DNA from: Microcebus murinus
Taxonomy: Eukaryota; Chordata; Mammalia; Primates; Cheirogaleidae
Length of the DNA stretch: 64,000 bases
Assembly: GCF_040939455.1 (NCBI RefSeq)
Contig: NC_134122.1
Coordinates: 27,745,501 to 27,809,500 of the forward strand
Reading direction: 5' to 3'
The translations under genes and the position numbers were made by a program. The notes below the pieces were generated by a model. The model did not search any database and was not told the DNA's origin. It saw only the letters and a list, made by a program, of their open reading frames with translations. Of the stretch, positions 13,164 to 26,536 are shown piece after piece. Numbering within the stretch: position 1 is the stretch's first letter; the number at the start of each line of letters is the position of its first letter.

Positions 13164-15249
13164 CTGCAACAGTTAAACAAGCATATTGAGAAGCAATAAA
13201 TGAAGCAAATAAAGAAAAGATAGAAGTAAAGTTGAAAAGATATATTAAGGACAATAATGCTTTGCAAATTTATAAAACCTTCTTTTAGCATCATATATCT
13301 TGGATTCTGTATACTTATTCTTTAAGCTGTGTGAAGACTGGATAGTGAAAGCATTCTTGCATCCATCACTTAATACAATACTTACTGAGCACCTCTTTTG
13401 TGCCAAGTCTGAGACAAACTCATTTTGGCTTGAGTTTTTTAAAATTAAATTTTATGTAAAATGAATGAGGCTTAAACATTTATTCCAAATTCTTAGGCAT
13501 TATAGCAAACTATTTGTGAACAGCCATATGAAGGTCATTTTATGTATGTTGAATTTTGCAATGTTCTCCTGAACAGATATTATACACTTTAATCACATGG
13601 GCAGTCTTTGAATTCTAATCAATCCTGTCACTCTTCTCTAGGGAAACGGTGCAGTATAATGATGGAAAGTTGCCTTTAGAAACTATCATGTTTTTGTTTT
13701 CTAACATCTACTCCAGTTTTTTCAAATGTAATGCAAATGGAGAACTTCTCATGTTCTACAGTGTTTTGATTAATACTTTGGGTACAATTCTTATTGAGTC
13801 ACTCCTTCCATGATGGGGGAGCCACCAACAGAGTAACCTTATGATCTTATTTAACTGCAGGGTTAACAAATTGTCATGGGGATTGAGAAATGCCAGCCTG
13901 TAGATGGCTGGGAGCTTGCCTGGGAGTATCTTTCCCATCCCAGGCATGCCAGCAGCCAGCTTTCTCTAGGACCTCTGCTGCCTATTTGTACACACTTCTT
14001 GGACAGCTCCACAGCTGCTCTAAACTCTCAAATAAGGTAGAACTATTTCCATCCTTCTCTTCTCCCATGCTAAAAGCCTACATTAGAGGAGGAGTTGCAT
14101 ATGGAATGCATAAGTCTAGAAGACTTATAGTGGCTTGGTTCATATGAATTAATGACAGTTGTTCCTGAAGGTCTTCAGATGAAATACCCAAATATTTCTA
14201 TAACTGCAACACATTATTTTTAATTTCAAATGGAATAGACGTATTTTCCTTGTAGAAAGACAGATAGACACACACAGACACAAATGTCATTTGTTAAGTT
14301 TTAAAAGCAAAATGCTTAACGTTTGTATCCATGAGATCCAAATAAACTGCAGATCGCTCCTTAAACATTTACTGAATATTCCTAATGGATGATGTATTCA
14401 TCAAGACACCATTATGACTTCATGAAAACAATAAAATGAAGTGATTGAGTTAAGGCAGTATTCAGTTAAAGTATTCTGGACACAGTGAAAATATACAGCA
14501 CAAACTGGATAATGAATGACAAGGTATTAAATTAGGTGGTGCTAACATCCTGCACTAACCAAAAACAGAGCAGAGATTGGACCCTGGACTAGGCAGGGAA
14601 GATTCTTTGGAGGCACTTGGAGTTTGAACTAATACTTGAAGGATGAGTAGAAAGAAGAGGAGAGTGGGAAGAATATTTATGGAGTTACTAACTGGCTGAA
14701 AGGAGCCAGCCTGGTATGGAGGAGGGCACCGAAAAGGTGAATTCAAACATTCAGGATGGTTCTAGTCGGTGCGACCCTTCATGTCTGGTAGAAGTGCCTT
14801 AAATCAGTGATTTTCCAACTTGGCTTCAAATGAGAACCAGTAGGGGAAGTTTTAAAGCCACATTCTGGGTCAGTTATTTTAGAGTTTATGAGATGACCCA
14901 AGGCAGATTGATATTTTAAAGCTTCCTGGTGATTCTAATGTGGTGCCAGTGGTTGAGGCGCAGTGTCACGAGGGAGCGTCTCTAAGTTCGGGTCAGAAAA
15001 GCACCCCTCAAAAGTCATGGTGAGATAATCACTGTATTGTGTGATTGTGCAAAACTCTTTCTTATCTTTCCAATTGATTTGAAACTGAATTTAACTCTTG
15101 TTCAATTTCAAAGAGACTGAACACAATTATTGTTTTTTTATTTCTTGCCACTGTTAACTGGCTATGTTATAGAGACTGGATATATTTATGTCATGGTAAT
15201 ATGCATTTACTTTAGATGATGTTTATAGTTTGGTCTTTATAAAGCCATG
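13164..15249 (-). other. CYP3A intron 12 (part)
   Basis: No gene is seen. The first 200 bases match copy 2 up to the window end. The rest is AT-rich unique-looking sequence with small SINE/LINE-like remnants I could not classify (for example around 13,370-13,420). Confidence 0.6.
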
Positions 15250-15915
15250 TCTTGAACTGTAGAACTGAAGCACCCTTAAAACAATTCACTATTGCAAGAT
15301 CATGGAAACAACCCAAGTGTCTGTCAATTCACGAGTGGATAACTAAAATTTGGTATATGCTCACAATGGAATACTATTCAATTCTAAGAAATGACAGTGA
15401 ATTAGCACCATTTATGCTATCCTGCATTAAGCTTAAACCCGTTATCCAAAGTGAGGTGACACAAGATCAAGAAAACGGGCTCCACATCTACTCGCCATCA
15501 AATTGGTACTGACTGATTAAAACTATGATGCTCAAATGGGGATAGTGTCCACTAGGGTTTAGGGGAGGGGGAGATACACATCTTAGGGTTGTGGTGAGCA
15601 TAGTGTGGGGGGGGAATACAACTAAACCTTCCAAGGGAAAGGCTAAGATATACAATGTTATCCAAAGGTCAAAAAAAGGGAAAAAACAAACAAACTAACT
15701 TTTATCGGGTGGTGGACAAATGGGAGGGGGGAGGAGGGGAAGAATTTACACTTACAAAATAGGTGCGATGCGCATCATCTGAGAGTAGGACATGCTTGAT
15801 GTTTTGGTAAGGCGGGGTGGGGGGGAAGGCGTGGGGAGGAATGGCAAGGGCAATATATGTAACCCTAACAATATTTGTACCCCCATAATATGAAAAAATA
15901 AAAAATTTAAAAAAA
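15250..15915 (+). mobile_element. L1 3' end fragment
   Basis: End of ORF2 (SIHEWITKIWYMLTMEYYSI near 15,320-15,380), then an L1 3'UTR with a G-rich stretch near 15,560 and 15,720, ending gtacccccataatatg plus an A-rich tail near 15,895-15,915. It is 5'-truncated and lies in CYP3A intron 12. Confidence 0.9.
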
Positions 15916-16060
15916 GACCATGGATGGTTCCAAATACATTATTTGCATCCATAAAATAAATTACTAAAAAGATGAACAAGCATATTCTTTTTAAAAAATA
16001 TACACTCCACAGTAAACAAAATTCCCAATAAAACATTATGTGTACAGAAATTTTACTGAC

Positions 16061-16223
16061 CTGTGTTTCTTTGCAAGGTTTGAAGGAGAAGTTCTGGAGT
16101 ATTTTGACGAGAGCAAGTTTCATGTTCATGAGAGCAAACCTCATGCCAATGCAGTTTCGGGGCCCGGTTCCAAAGGGCAGGTATATATAAGGATCTATGT
16201 TGTCCTTGTTCTTCTTACTGAAC
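16061..16223 (-). pseudogene. CYP3A: CYP3A exon 12 (haem-binding loop)
   Basis: 163 bases between acceptor GGATCCAG and donor GTCAGTAAAA. It encodes the P450 cysteine-ligand loop as [20 protein letters not shown]; the cysteine in NCIG is the haem thiolate. It also encodes [14 protein letters not shown] before and [11 protein letters not shown] after. No break is seen in this exon. The open frame continuing on both sides is intron and should not be read as protein. Confidence 0.95.
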
Positions 16224-18530
16224 CTGGATCCACAATAGTAGATAGGAAAGTTAATGAGAGAAAAACCAAGAGCTATATGATAGGAGTTGTGACCTAGACT
16301 TCCTGTCCCCACAGGAGTAGTAAACAAAATACTCTGGTGGTTAGTCATGGGAATTCTGCTATAGTTATTTTGCTATGAAAATTGGAAGCTATATATCTTT
16401 TCCGTTCTCCTTAACCTATAGGAGCTGTCCATTTTGTTGAGATGACATGAGTACAGTTTTAAAAACTTACCTCTAAGTACTAAAATTATATTCCTGGTTG
16501 TGATGTGCTCACACTCTAAAAGGTACATAAATAATGAGAATGATCAATGGAAAAGTAGTTTCCTGCCTCAAATCATACTTATGTTGTTCATATGTACATT
16601 GAGGTAAGAGCAGGAGAAAATATCTAGCACTATTTTAATTGGGCTTCTTCTTTTTCTTTCTCCTCCCTCTCTTCTACTTTCTTTTCCTTCTAAATCTCTG
16701 CTCCCTGCTCCTCTTCCCTGTATTCTTCTTCTCTGTCTTTGTCTTCATAGTCCTCCTCCTTGTCTTCCCCATAGTGCTCCTTCTCTTCTTCCTCCTCCTC
16801 CACTTCTTCCTCTCCCACCTCCTTCTTCTTGTCTTCCTCCTCCTTACCTCTCGGTCTCCCCTCCCCTTTTCCCGACATAGAATAATTTAAGTCAGGTAAT
16901 TTACATGGGCATTTGATGCTACTCTCCTATAATATAATCACGATTTCCTTGTCTATCAGTTCTACTAAGCTATAAATTCTGAAGGTTACACCTGCATTTT
17001 GTTCAAATTGATTCCTCACTATATGATTATATGAAGAAAAGATGTTGTGTGTAAGTGATAATGACATTATCGTAATGTGTTTTATAAGATGTCCTTATGT
17101 TTTTGAGAGCATTCTGAAATATTTAAAGGTAACTGCTTCAAAATAACAGGAGTTTAGGAGATGGTTGTGGTGCTGTGTGGATGGGGCAGCTGACACACGT
17201 TGATCATTCTTAAGTCAGGAGATATGCACATGCAGATACATTAAAAGTCCTCTATACGCCTGTTTCTATAGAATACACGCATATAGTGAAACATCTTCCA
17301 TAGTATATATATATTTTAGTGTTTGGATATCTCACATCCTGGCCCAGTTCCTGACACTCAGTAAGCACTTACTCTGTGTTTGGCGACAGAATGAATCAAA
17401 TGGGAGTACAGTGAGTGGTCTCTGATATTTTTCTGTGCAGCTAGAGGAGGTTGAATTGCTCAGGTTCAAAGAGAAACAGAACTCTGCAGCTCCAGAAAAT
17501 GGAGGACTTGGTTCATTCTTATTACTCTCCAACACATATGTGCAGACTCCATGCTAGCCCAAGGGACACCATGGCCAACAAGACAAGCTCCCTGCCATCA
17601 TCAGGCTTGTAGTGATGGGTCAATAAAAGTCTAGCTCCCCGGCCTCCTGACTCACCAGCCCTAAAACTGCCCTAAAAACTGTATTCTTAACTTTGATTAC
17701 CAATATTATAATGAAAAGGCATCAACTATTTCCAGAGTTCCTAAATGCAGTTTCACGCTATATTCTCAGAGAAGCCTGCTGGAATGTCTGAGATGCCTAG
17801 AGAGCTATGACTGTGCTTTGGAAGAGTCACTGACCACTGCAAATACAAGGGACCTGACACAGGACTGTAGCCACAGACAGGACCAGGAAGACCTGTGCTC
17901 TCCTCTGTCCTCAATGGAGTGGCTCACACCAACAGAGATGAGGCCTTCTTAGGTCCTCAGTTTGCACCTTTACAATTACCCTTGAGGAAACAGCAACTAA
18001 TGTTGAACACAAAGGAATGTGGACACATTTGTTAAAGTTGGTGACAAATTCAGAGAGATATAGGCAATAGCACAGAAAAGCTGTAAGGACTAAAAAGCCT
18101 ACACTAACATAAAATAGGGGTGAAATAAATTATGGCAAATCCATACCAAAAATATATAGTTAAAAGGGATAGTGGATAGTTTACTCTTAAATAAAGTAAG
18201 AAGCAGTTCAAACCTAAATAAAACATTATAACACTCTAGTTTTTAAAAAGTTATATATGAATAGAACAATGTCCATCAGGGCATATATCATATAATTACT
18301 GAGTCTTATTTTATGGTGTTTTTACTACAAGTGGCCATAGTTTTCTTTTACTAGTCTATGGTTTATAAACTTTCACAATTAATACTTTTATAACAGGAAA
18401 TTTGCACAAATAAAAATACTTAGAAGATAATCACTGTATAACACATGGTTATTATGTACACAAAGAGATGTAGGAATGTGCTTGAAACAGCCTCGTTGAC
18501 GGTGGGCTCCCTTTCCCAGGGGCCTTGTAC
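16224..18530 (-). other. CYP3A intron 11
   Basis: No gene is seen. It contains a strand-asymmetric pyrimidine tract (16,646-16,876) and old MIR/L2-like patches near 17,330-17,400 and 17,540-17,610 (low confidence). Confidence 0.6.
16646..16876. repeat. Polypyrimidine/polypurine tract
   Basis: About 230 bases almost entirely C and T on the plus strand (tcctcctcc, cttcttctt units, imperfect). The purine strand gives a spurious open frame rich in Glu and Lys. This is low-complexity expansion in a CYP3A intron. Confidence 0.85.
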
Positions 18531-18757
18531 CTTTTGGGGCGGAACTCCTCAGGCTCTGGCCAGTACTTTGAGTCTCAGTGAAGGGCATACGTTGGTATCA
18601 TCACAAGTACCCCTTTGGGAATGGACACTCCCTTGATTTCCACGTCTTTCTTACAGACCCTCACAATTCTTGCGGCAATGGGGAATAATCTGAGAGTTTC
18701 ATTCACCACCATGTCAAGATACTCCATCTGTACCAGGGCATCATAGGTGGCAGGTGT
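18531..18757 (-). pseudogene. CYP3A: CYP3A exon 11 with premature stop
   Basis: 227 bases between acceptor TTCTTCCCAG and donor GTACAAGG. It encodes the K helix (ETLR in [19 protein letters not shown]) and the following region [20 protein letters not shown]. In the conserved YALHRDxKYW stretch the Arg codon is TGA (18,575-18,577 on this strand), giving YALH-stop-DSKYW. This is a likely CGA to TGA change at a CpG. The rest of the exon is well kept, so the stop may be fairly recent. Confidence 0.94.
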
Positions 18758-20110
18758 CTGGGAAGAAAATAAGCCCAGATTTTAATAAATTGAGACTTGG
18801 AATTAACTGTTAGTGCAGTCTATTAAGCATTATTGAAGTGTTAGTGGATCCAAAGAAGCATATTGGCAAAGGAGCTTCACATCCATACGGCATTCTAATA
18901 ACTATCAAGTGCTTGATCTGCTCTCTGTCCCATGAGACATGTGGAGATGTTACAGATATGGGAGACCTGTGGGGACATCCCATACCCTGGGCCTAAAATC
19001 CTGAGCATCACCACATAGTACCTTTTCTTCTCTCATGAACAAATGTCAAGAGTGGATGAACGTTACATTTCATTACAATATGTCAAAGTCGAAGTCACCT
19101 TGCAAAAACAAGGCCACATATGTACCTAGGGAAGGAAAAGAGCATGTAGAGAGCAAATCCCCCTGTTCCACTTAAGGCTTTTTAGTTGGAAATCTTGCTC
19201 AGTTACCCTTTTGATTACATATATGAAATATGGGTAGAAATACCATAACAACCTCTATAAAAATTTGAGGATAAATTAGTCGATCTCTAACGGAAACAGG
19301 ATGAAAGAAGGTAAAGATTAGAAGCTACCAGGGTAAACAATTTCAATCTAGTAAAAATTATAAAGGGGATAGAAATCCCACATTCAGCCCCATCCCCTTT
19401 TGCTCAGTCTACTACTTGCTGCTTAAGGGATTGACTATCAGCTCCATAAAAGATCCCTTTGTGTTCACCTCACTGCCTGAGCAGCCTCGCCAGCCCCAGA
19501 GGTCAGGTCTCTTCACATCACAAAGGATCCCAGTTGGGCAGAGATCTGAAAAGACTGTGGGTGATATGTCACTAGCACTTCGTCTTGTATTTGGAGGCAG
19601 TAGTGAGGATGTCAAGAGATTCCACAGGAGCGAGATAACCTGGTTCCTACTTGGCTTCTGTACCACTAGCTCCATGACTGCAGCATGAGACAGGTGTTGG
19701 GCAGAGCTGGGTCCACCTGCCCAGTGCACCTGAGGCCAGGCACGATCAGACAATAGCCAGACAAGAGCATGCTAAGCTATCTATCCAGACAAGTGAGCAA
19801 CAAATGCTTATTCTTAGATGCCACTAAGTTTTTCTGGTTTGTTTGTTCTTTTGTTTTTTTTTTTCATTATTGTGGTAACTGATAATAGATGCACGAGGAC
19901 CAGCAATGTTTTAGAAATGTCATATATTTCTGGGAGCAGCGTCCATTACGTATATTTATCCCTTTCATTTCCTCTTTAGAGCCTTCCTAAGTAGTGTCTG
20001 TGAAAAAATCAAGGCTTACACATTTGGGAAACTCCTCCTAGGAAGTGGTGAGCAGGCATTCTTGCTAAGGCTGTACCTCCTCCCTCCCTCTCCATTTACC
20101 ATCCACTCTC
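18758..20110 (-). other. CYP3A intron 10
   Basis: No gene or recent repeat is recognised. There is a T-run near 19,850-19,864. The sequence looks like ordinary intron. Confidence 0.55.
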
Positions 20111-20271
20111 CTTATTCGGCAAAGTCCCATCAATCTCCTCCTGCAGTTTCTGCTGGATGTCAGGGTGAGTGGCCAGTTCATACATAATGAAGGAAAGAAC
20201 ACTGCTAGTGGTCTCATACCCACCAAAAATGAAGGCAATTGACTGGACTATGAGCTCCAGATCAGACAGAA
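20111..20271 (-). pseudogene. CYP3A: CYP3A exon 10 (I helix), donor site lost
   Basis: 161 bases after the acceptor CCTTTCAG. It encodes [20 protein letters not shown], the oxygen-binding I-helix motif (GGYETTS; many CYP3As have AGYETTS), then [20 protein letters not shown]. It ends AATAAG followed by GAGAGTGG, where a donor beginning GT is expected. A T to A change at the second intron base would abolish normal splicing. Confidence 0.93.
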
Positions 20272-20959
20272 CTGAAAGGAGAAAAAGGATATGTTAGAGT
20301 AAAGGAGGACAAAGTTGAAGATCACAGTTTACAGGAAGAAAAATCCAAGTGAGTTCCCAAATCGCTAGTGAAAAAAGTGGAAAAGTAACTCAGAGTCACA
20401 CTAGGAATGGTTTTCATTCAGATATCTGTGTTATAGAGCTAGAACAAGGCAACATTGTATTAACCCAGTTTATCTCAAGATGCATATGATCATGGCCCAT
20501 CCACTCCTCATTATGCCGTTCTCACCAGCAAGACATCTGTGCTATTTCCAGAGAGCATTTCTGTGTAATATACTCAGTGTTACGGGTGTGTCCCTTGGAG
20601 GATCATAAAAGGACTTCAGCTGTAAGTGAAATATAGGGTAGCCTTCTCTGCCAGGAAAAACTTAAAGTATTTTAGTTACACTAGAGCTTGAGCATTTTTC
20701 AGAATTTGCAATACTGAGGCTTCAGGGAAAATTGAAGGATCTTTTCTCTACACATGGTTGAGGGAACTTAAGGGAACAACACTGGGCTACAGATAAACTG
20801 TTGCCACTCCAAGTGTGGTCCATGGATCAGCTGCATCAACACGATCTGGCAGGTTATTAGAAATGCAAAATCTAAAGACCCACCTAGACTTACAAAATCA
20901 GTACCTGAACTCTGAGGAGCTGTGATGTGTATACTTGAAAAGCATGGCTTTTAACTTTA
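20272..20959 (-). other. CYP3A intron remnant before L1
   Basis: No exon is found here. I looked for CYP3A exon 9 (67 bases, around HRVDFLQLM) on the minus strand and did not see it. AT-rich non-coding sequence. Confidence 0.55.
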
Positions 20960-23900
20960 AGAGGCAACACAAAGAAACCACAAAAAGCCTCCATGACCTA
21001 GAACAAAAGTTCACTAAAGAAATAGACACAATGAAGAAAAGTTTAAAAGAACTCCTGGAAATGAAGAATCAATTCAAGGAACTACAAAATACAGTGGAAA
21101 GTCTCAAGAACAGGTAGATCAAACAGAAGAAAGAATCTCAGAGCTTGAAGATAACACCCTCCAATTAAATAAATCAGTCACAGAAATAGAGCAGAGAAAC
21201 AAGAGAAAAGAGCAAAGCCTACAAGAGCATTGGGATTATGTGAAGAAACCTAATGTGAGGGTCATAGGGTTACCTGAAGGGGAAAAAGAAAACTCTCAAG
21301 GGTTGGACAAGCTATTTGAAGATATAATAGAGGAAAATTTCCCAGGCCTTGCTAAAATGTCTCCAGATACAAGTTCAAGAAGCTCAAAGGACCACTGGGA
21401 GATTCAATGCAAACAGGAAGACGTCAAGACATGCAGTCATCAGACTACCAAAATATCAACTAAAGAGGCCCTTCTATGAGCTGTAAGATGAAAGAAGCAA
21501 GTAACATACAAAGGAAAGCCAATCCAAAAAGGCCAGACTTCTCTACTGAAACTTTATAAGCAAGGAGAGACTGGGACCCATTCTCACTGTTCTGAAACAG
21601 AATAATGCCTAGCCTAGAATCTTATTCCCAGCAAAACTAAGTTTTGTATATGAAGGAGAAACCAAGACATTCTCAGATAAGCAAAGACTGAGGGAATTCA
21701 CCAAGACAAGACTAGCCCTTCAAGAAGTACTCAAAACAGTATTATCTAGGGATCAGCACAATAAACACTCGTGAATATAAATCTACTCAAAAGCTAAATA
21801 TCAAAGGCCAAATACCACAATGGCTCAAGAGAGAAAACAAAGCAACAAAGTTCAACCCAACATAATTAACAGAAATCTGCCCCACCTATCAGTTCTCTCA
21901 ATAAATGTGAATGGCTTGAACTCCCCAATCAAGAGACATAGGCTGGCCGAATGGATAAAAAAATACAAGCCAAGTATCTTCTGCCTTCAGGAAACACATC
22001 TAACCTGCAAGGATGCATTTAGATTAAAGGTAAAGGGGTGAAAAACAATATTTCAAGCAAACGGAAGCTGAAAGAAATCTGACATGGCGGTTCTGATTAC
22101 AGATAACTTAGTTTTAAATCAACAAAATAAAAGACAAAGAAGGTCACTATTTAATTGTGAAGGGTACAGTTCAACAAGAAGACATAACAATTCTAAATAT
22201 ATATCCACCCAACCTAGGTGCACCCAGATTCATAAAGCAAACTCTACTTGATCTAAACAAATGGATAAACAACAACACCATAATAGAGACTTCAACACCC
22301 CACTGACAGCACAGGACAGATCCTCCATACAGAAAATGAACAAAGAAATAATCGACTTAAACAGAACTCTAGAACAAATGGGCCTGATTGACATTTATAG
22401 GATATTCTACCCCAAACCACTGAATATACGTTCTTCTCATCAGCTCATGGGTCATTCTCTAAGATTGACTATATCCTAGGACACAAAGCATGTCTCAAAC
22501 AATTTAAAAAAATAAAAACTATACCATGTATCTTTTAAGATCACAGTGGAATAAAAGTAGAAATCAGCCCTAACAGGAACTCTCATTTCTACACAAAGTC
22601 ATGGAAACTAAACAACCTTCTACAGAATGATCACTTCATAAACTAGGAAATCAAGATGGAAATCAAAAGATTCTTTGAACTAAATGACAAAGGAGACACA
22701 AGTTATCAAAACCTGTGAGACACAGCTAAAGCAGTCCTGAGAGGAAAGTTTATTTCCATAAATGCCTATATCCAAAAGTCAAAAAGATCACAAATCGACA
22801 ACATAATAAATCATCTCAAAGAGCTGGAAAGAAGAACAGATCAACTGCAAACCCAGCAGAAGAAGTGAAATCATTAAGATCAAATCAGAACTAAACGAAA
22901 TTGACGACAGGGAAACCATACGGAAGATTAATAAAACAAAAAGTTCATTTTTTGAAAAAAACAAACAAAATTGACACACCTTTGTTGGCTAGACTAATGA
23001 AAAGCAGAAAACAGAAATCTCTAATAAGCTCCATCAGGAACAATAAAGGAGAAATTACAACAGATGCCACGGAGATACAAGATATAATTTATGAATACTA
23101 CAAAAACCTCTATGCACACAAACTGGAAAATGTGAAGGAAATGGACAATTTCTTAGAAACACACAACCTCCTTAGGCTCAACCAGGAAGAAATAGAATTT
23201 CTGAACAGACCAATATCAAGTACTGAAATTGAAGTAGCAATAAAAAACCTTCCAAAAAGAAAAGTCATGGATCAGATGGTTTCACACCTGAATTTTACCA
23301 CACCTATAAAGAAGAACTGGTGCCTATCCTGCAGAAATTATTCCTCAACATTGAGAAGGATGGAATCATCCCCAACACATTTTATGAAGTGAAAATAACC
23401 CTGATACCAAAACCAGGAAAGGATGCAACAAAGAAAGAAAACTACAGACCAATATTCCTTATGAACATAGATGCAAAAATTCTCAACAAAATCATAGCCA
23501 ATCGAATCCAGGTGCTTGTCAGAAAAATAATCCATCACAACCAAGTTGGCTTCATCCCATGGATGCAGGGATGGTTCAACATACACAAATCTATAAATAT
23601 AATTCACCATATAAACAGAAGCAAAAACAAAGACCATATGATCCTCTCAATAGATGCAGAAAAAGCATTTAACAAAATTCAACACCCTTTTATGATAAGA
23701 ATGCTCAACAAAATAGGCATAGATGGGGCTTACCTAAAAGTGATACAAGCCATATATGACACACCCACAGACAACATCATACTGAATGGGGAAAAATTGA
23801 AAGCATTCCCACTTAGAACTGGAACCAGGCAAAGTTGCTCACTATCTCCACTTCTATTCCATGTAGTGCTGGAAGTCCTTGCTACAGCAATCAGACAAGA

Positions 23901-25915
23901 AAGCAGAATTAAGAGCATCCAAATGGGAGCAGAAGAGACAAAACTCTCACTCTTTGCTGATGACATGATATTATACCTAGAAAACCCCAAGGATTCAACC
24001 AAGAGGCTCCTCGAATTGATAAATGAATTTGGTAATGTCTCAGGGTAAAAATCAATACACAGAAATCAGAGGCATTCATAAACGCCAACAACAGTAAAAG
24101 TCAGAACCAAATCAAAGACTCAATTCTCTTCAAAATAGCAACAAAGAAAATAAGGTACCTTGGAATGTATTTAATTGAGGAGGTAAAAGACCTCTACAGG
24201 GAGAACTATGAAACACTGAAGAAGGAAAGAGCAGAGGAGGTAAACAGGTGGAAGAATATACCATGCTCATGGGTAGGCAGAATCAACATTGTTAAAATGT
24301 CTATACTACCCAAAGTGACCTACAGAGTCAATGCAATCCCTATCAAAATACCGTCATCATATTTCTCAGATATAGAAAAAATAATTTTACACTTCATATG
24401 GAACCAGAGAAGACCCTGTATAGCAAAATCAATCCTAGGCAATAAAAACAAAATAGGAGGTATCAATTTACTAGACTTAAAACTATACTACAAGGCTATA
24501 GCTTTTAAAATATCTTGTTACTGGCACAAGAACAGAGACACTGACCAGTGGAACAGAACTGAGAACCCAGATATAAAACCATCCTCATACTGCCAACTAA
24601 TCTTCAACAAAGTAGACAAAAACATACACTGGGGAAAAGAATTCTTATTCAATAAATGGTGCTGGGAAAACTGGATAGCCACATGTAGAAGACTGAAACA
24701 AGACCCACATCGTTCACCTCTCACAAAAATCAACTTATGCTGTGTAAAAGACTTGGACCTTAAGTGTGAAACTATTAGAATTCTAGAGGAAAACTTTGGG
24801 AATACTCTTCTAGGCATTTGCCTAGGCAAATAATTTATGAAGAAGACCCCACAAGCAATCACAGCAGCAATAAAAATAAATAAATAAATGAGACCTGATA
24901 AAATTAAAAAGCTCTGCATAGCCAAAGAAACTGTCGAGAGAGCAAACACACAACCCACAGAATGGGAGTAAATTTTCGCAAGCTACACATCCAATACAGG
25001 GCTGATACCTAGAATCTATTCAGAACTCAGGAAACTCAGCAAGAAAAAATAAAACAACCCTATGGAAAAATGGGCAAAGTACATGAACAGAAACTTCTCA
25101 AAAGAAGACAGAATAATGGCTAACAAACATATGAAAGAATGCTCAACATCTCTAATCATCAGGGAAATGCAACTCAAAACCACAATGAAATATCACTTAA
25201 CTCCAGTGAGAGTGGCCTTTATCAAAAAGTCTCCAAATAATAAATGCTGGCATGGATGCGGAGAGAGAGGAATACTCCTACACTGCTGGTGCGACTGCAA
25301 ACTAGTTCAACCTCTGTGGAAAGCAATATGGAGACACCTTAAAGTGATACAAGTCGATCTACCATTTGATTCAGCAATTCCACTACTGGGCATCTACCCA
25401 AAAGATCAAAAGTCATTTTATGAAAAAGAGACCTGCACTCGAATGCTTATAGCAGCACAATTCACAATTGCAAAGCTGTGGAAACAACCCAAGTGCCCAT
25501 CAATTCATGAGTGTATTAATAAAATGTGGTATATGTATACCATGGAGTACTATTCAGTTTTAAGAAACAATGGTGATATAGCACCTTTTGTATTTTCCTG
25601 GATAGAGCCAGAACCCATTCTACTAAGTGAAGTATCTCAAGAATTGAAAAAGAAGCACCACATGTACTCACCAGCAAATTGGTATTAATAGATCAACACC
25701 TCAGTGGACATATAGGAATAATATTTATCTGGTGTCGGGCAGGTGGGAGGGGGGAGGAGAGGATGGGTATATACAAACATAATGAGTGATATGTGCAATG
25801 TGTAGGGGATGGTCATGCTTGAAGTTCTGACTCAAGGGGTGAGAGGGGCATGGACAATATACATAACCGTAACACTTGTACCCCCATAATATGCTAAAAT
25901 TAAAAAAAAGAAAAA
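20960..25915 (+). mobile_element. L1 LINE, 5'-truncated, in CYP3A locus
   Basis: Starts inside ORF1 (coiled-coil text near 20,965-21,480). ORF2 runs from about 21,900 with endonuclease text (LSVLSINVNGLNSP; FCLQETHL), reverse transcriptase ([32 protein letters not shown] near 23,950) and the C-terminal cysteine region near 25,250. It ends gtacccccataatatg plus an A-rich tail. Frameshifts and stops are scattered, for example near 22,060, 22,480 and 24,047. No convincing target duplication was found. It sits between CYP3A exons 10 and 7, exactly where exons 8 and 9 are missing. Confidence 0.93.
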
Positions 25916-25969
25916 AAAACCAAAAAAGCTAAAATTAAAAATAGAACACAATAAAACCCAAAACAACAA

Positions 25970-26305
25970 TGGTGAACTAATATCACTTGCATTATCCTGG
26001 AGCCCATTCTCTGAAGTGAAGTGTCACAAGAATGGAAAAACAAGCACCACATATACTCGCCACCAAATTGGTACTAGTTGATCAACACTTGCATGCACAT
26101 ATTGAAGTAATACACATTGCGTGTCAGGCAAGTGGGAGGAGAAGGAGGAGATGGGTATATTTATATCTAATGGGTATAAATATATAAGGTACGCACTGTC
26201 TGAGTGATGGGCACACGAGTAGCTCTGACTTGGGTGATACCAAGGCAATATATGTAACCTAAATTTTATAACCCCATATTATTCTGAAATATAGAGAAGA
26301 AAGAT
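25970..26305 (+). mobile_element. L1 3' end fragment (second)
   Basis: A separate, more diverged L1 3' end directly after the previous one: gaagtgtcacaagaatggaa, caccacatatactcgcca, then a 3'UTR ending near ataaccccatattattctg. Older than its neighbour by eye. Confidence 0.8.
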
Positions 26306-26339
26306 AAAAAACTTAAAAAATAATGTAATGTTAACAAAG

Positions 26340-26515
26340 TAGAAAAAAATTACAGGTACCTGAGTTGATGAAAATATTCCAAAGTTGACAATGGTGATGG
26401 TTATACATATGTTTGAATGTATTATCAATCATTGAAATGTCCATTTTAAGTATATACATTCTATGGTATTTGAATTATATCTCAATAAAGTGGTTATTTT
26501 AAAAAGGAGAGAGAA
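26340..26515 (+). mobile_element. Old L1-like 3' remnant
   Basis: Text such as ccaaagttgacaatggtgatgg, cattttaagtatatacattc and tatatctcaataaagtgg is typical of older mammalian L1 3' ends. Family not assigned. Confidence 0.5.
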
Positions 26516-26536
26516 ATAGATATAATATCCACATAC

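Noticed and set aside
15752..16348. A 198-codon frame containing the P450 haem loop as a free-standing gene
   Set aside because: Only 16,061-16,223 is coding by splice sites and family exon length. The rest is intron read-through.
16690..16878. Acidic Glu/Lys-rich protein on the minus strand
   Set aside because: It is the purine strand of a low-complexity tract, with no start context or domain.
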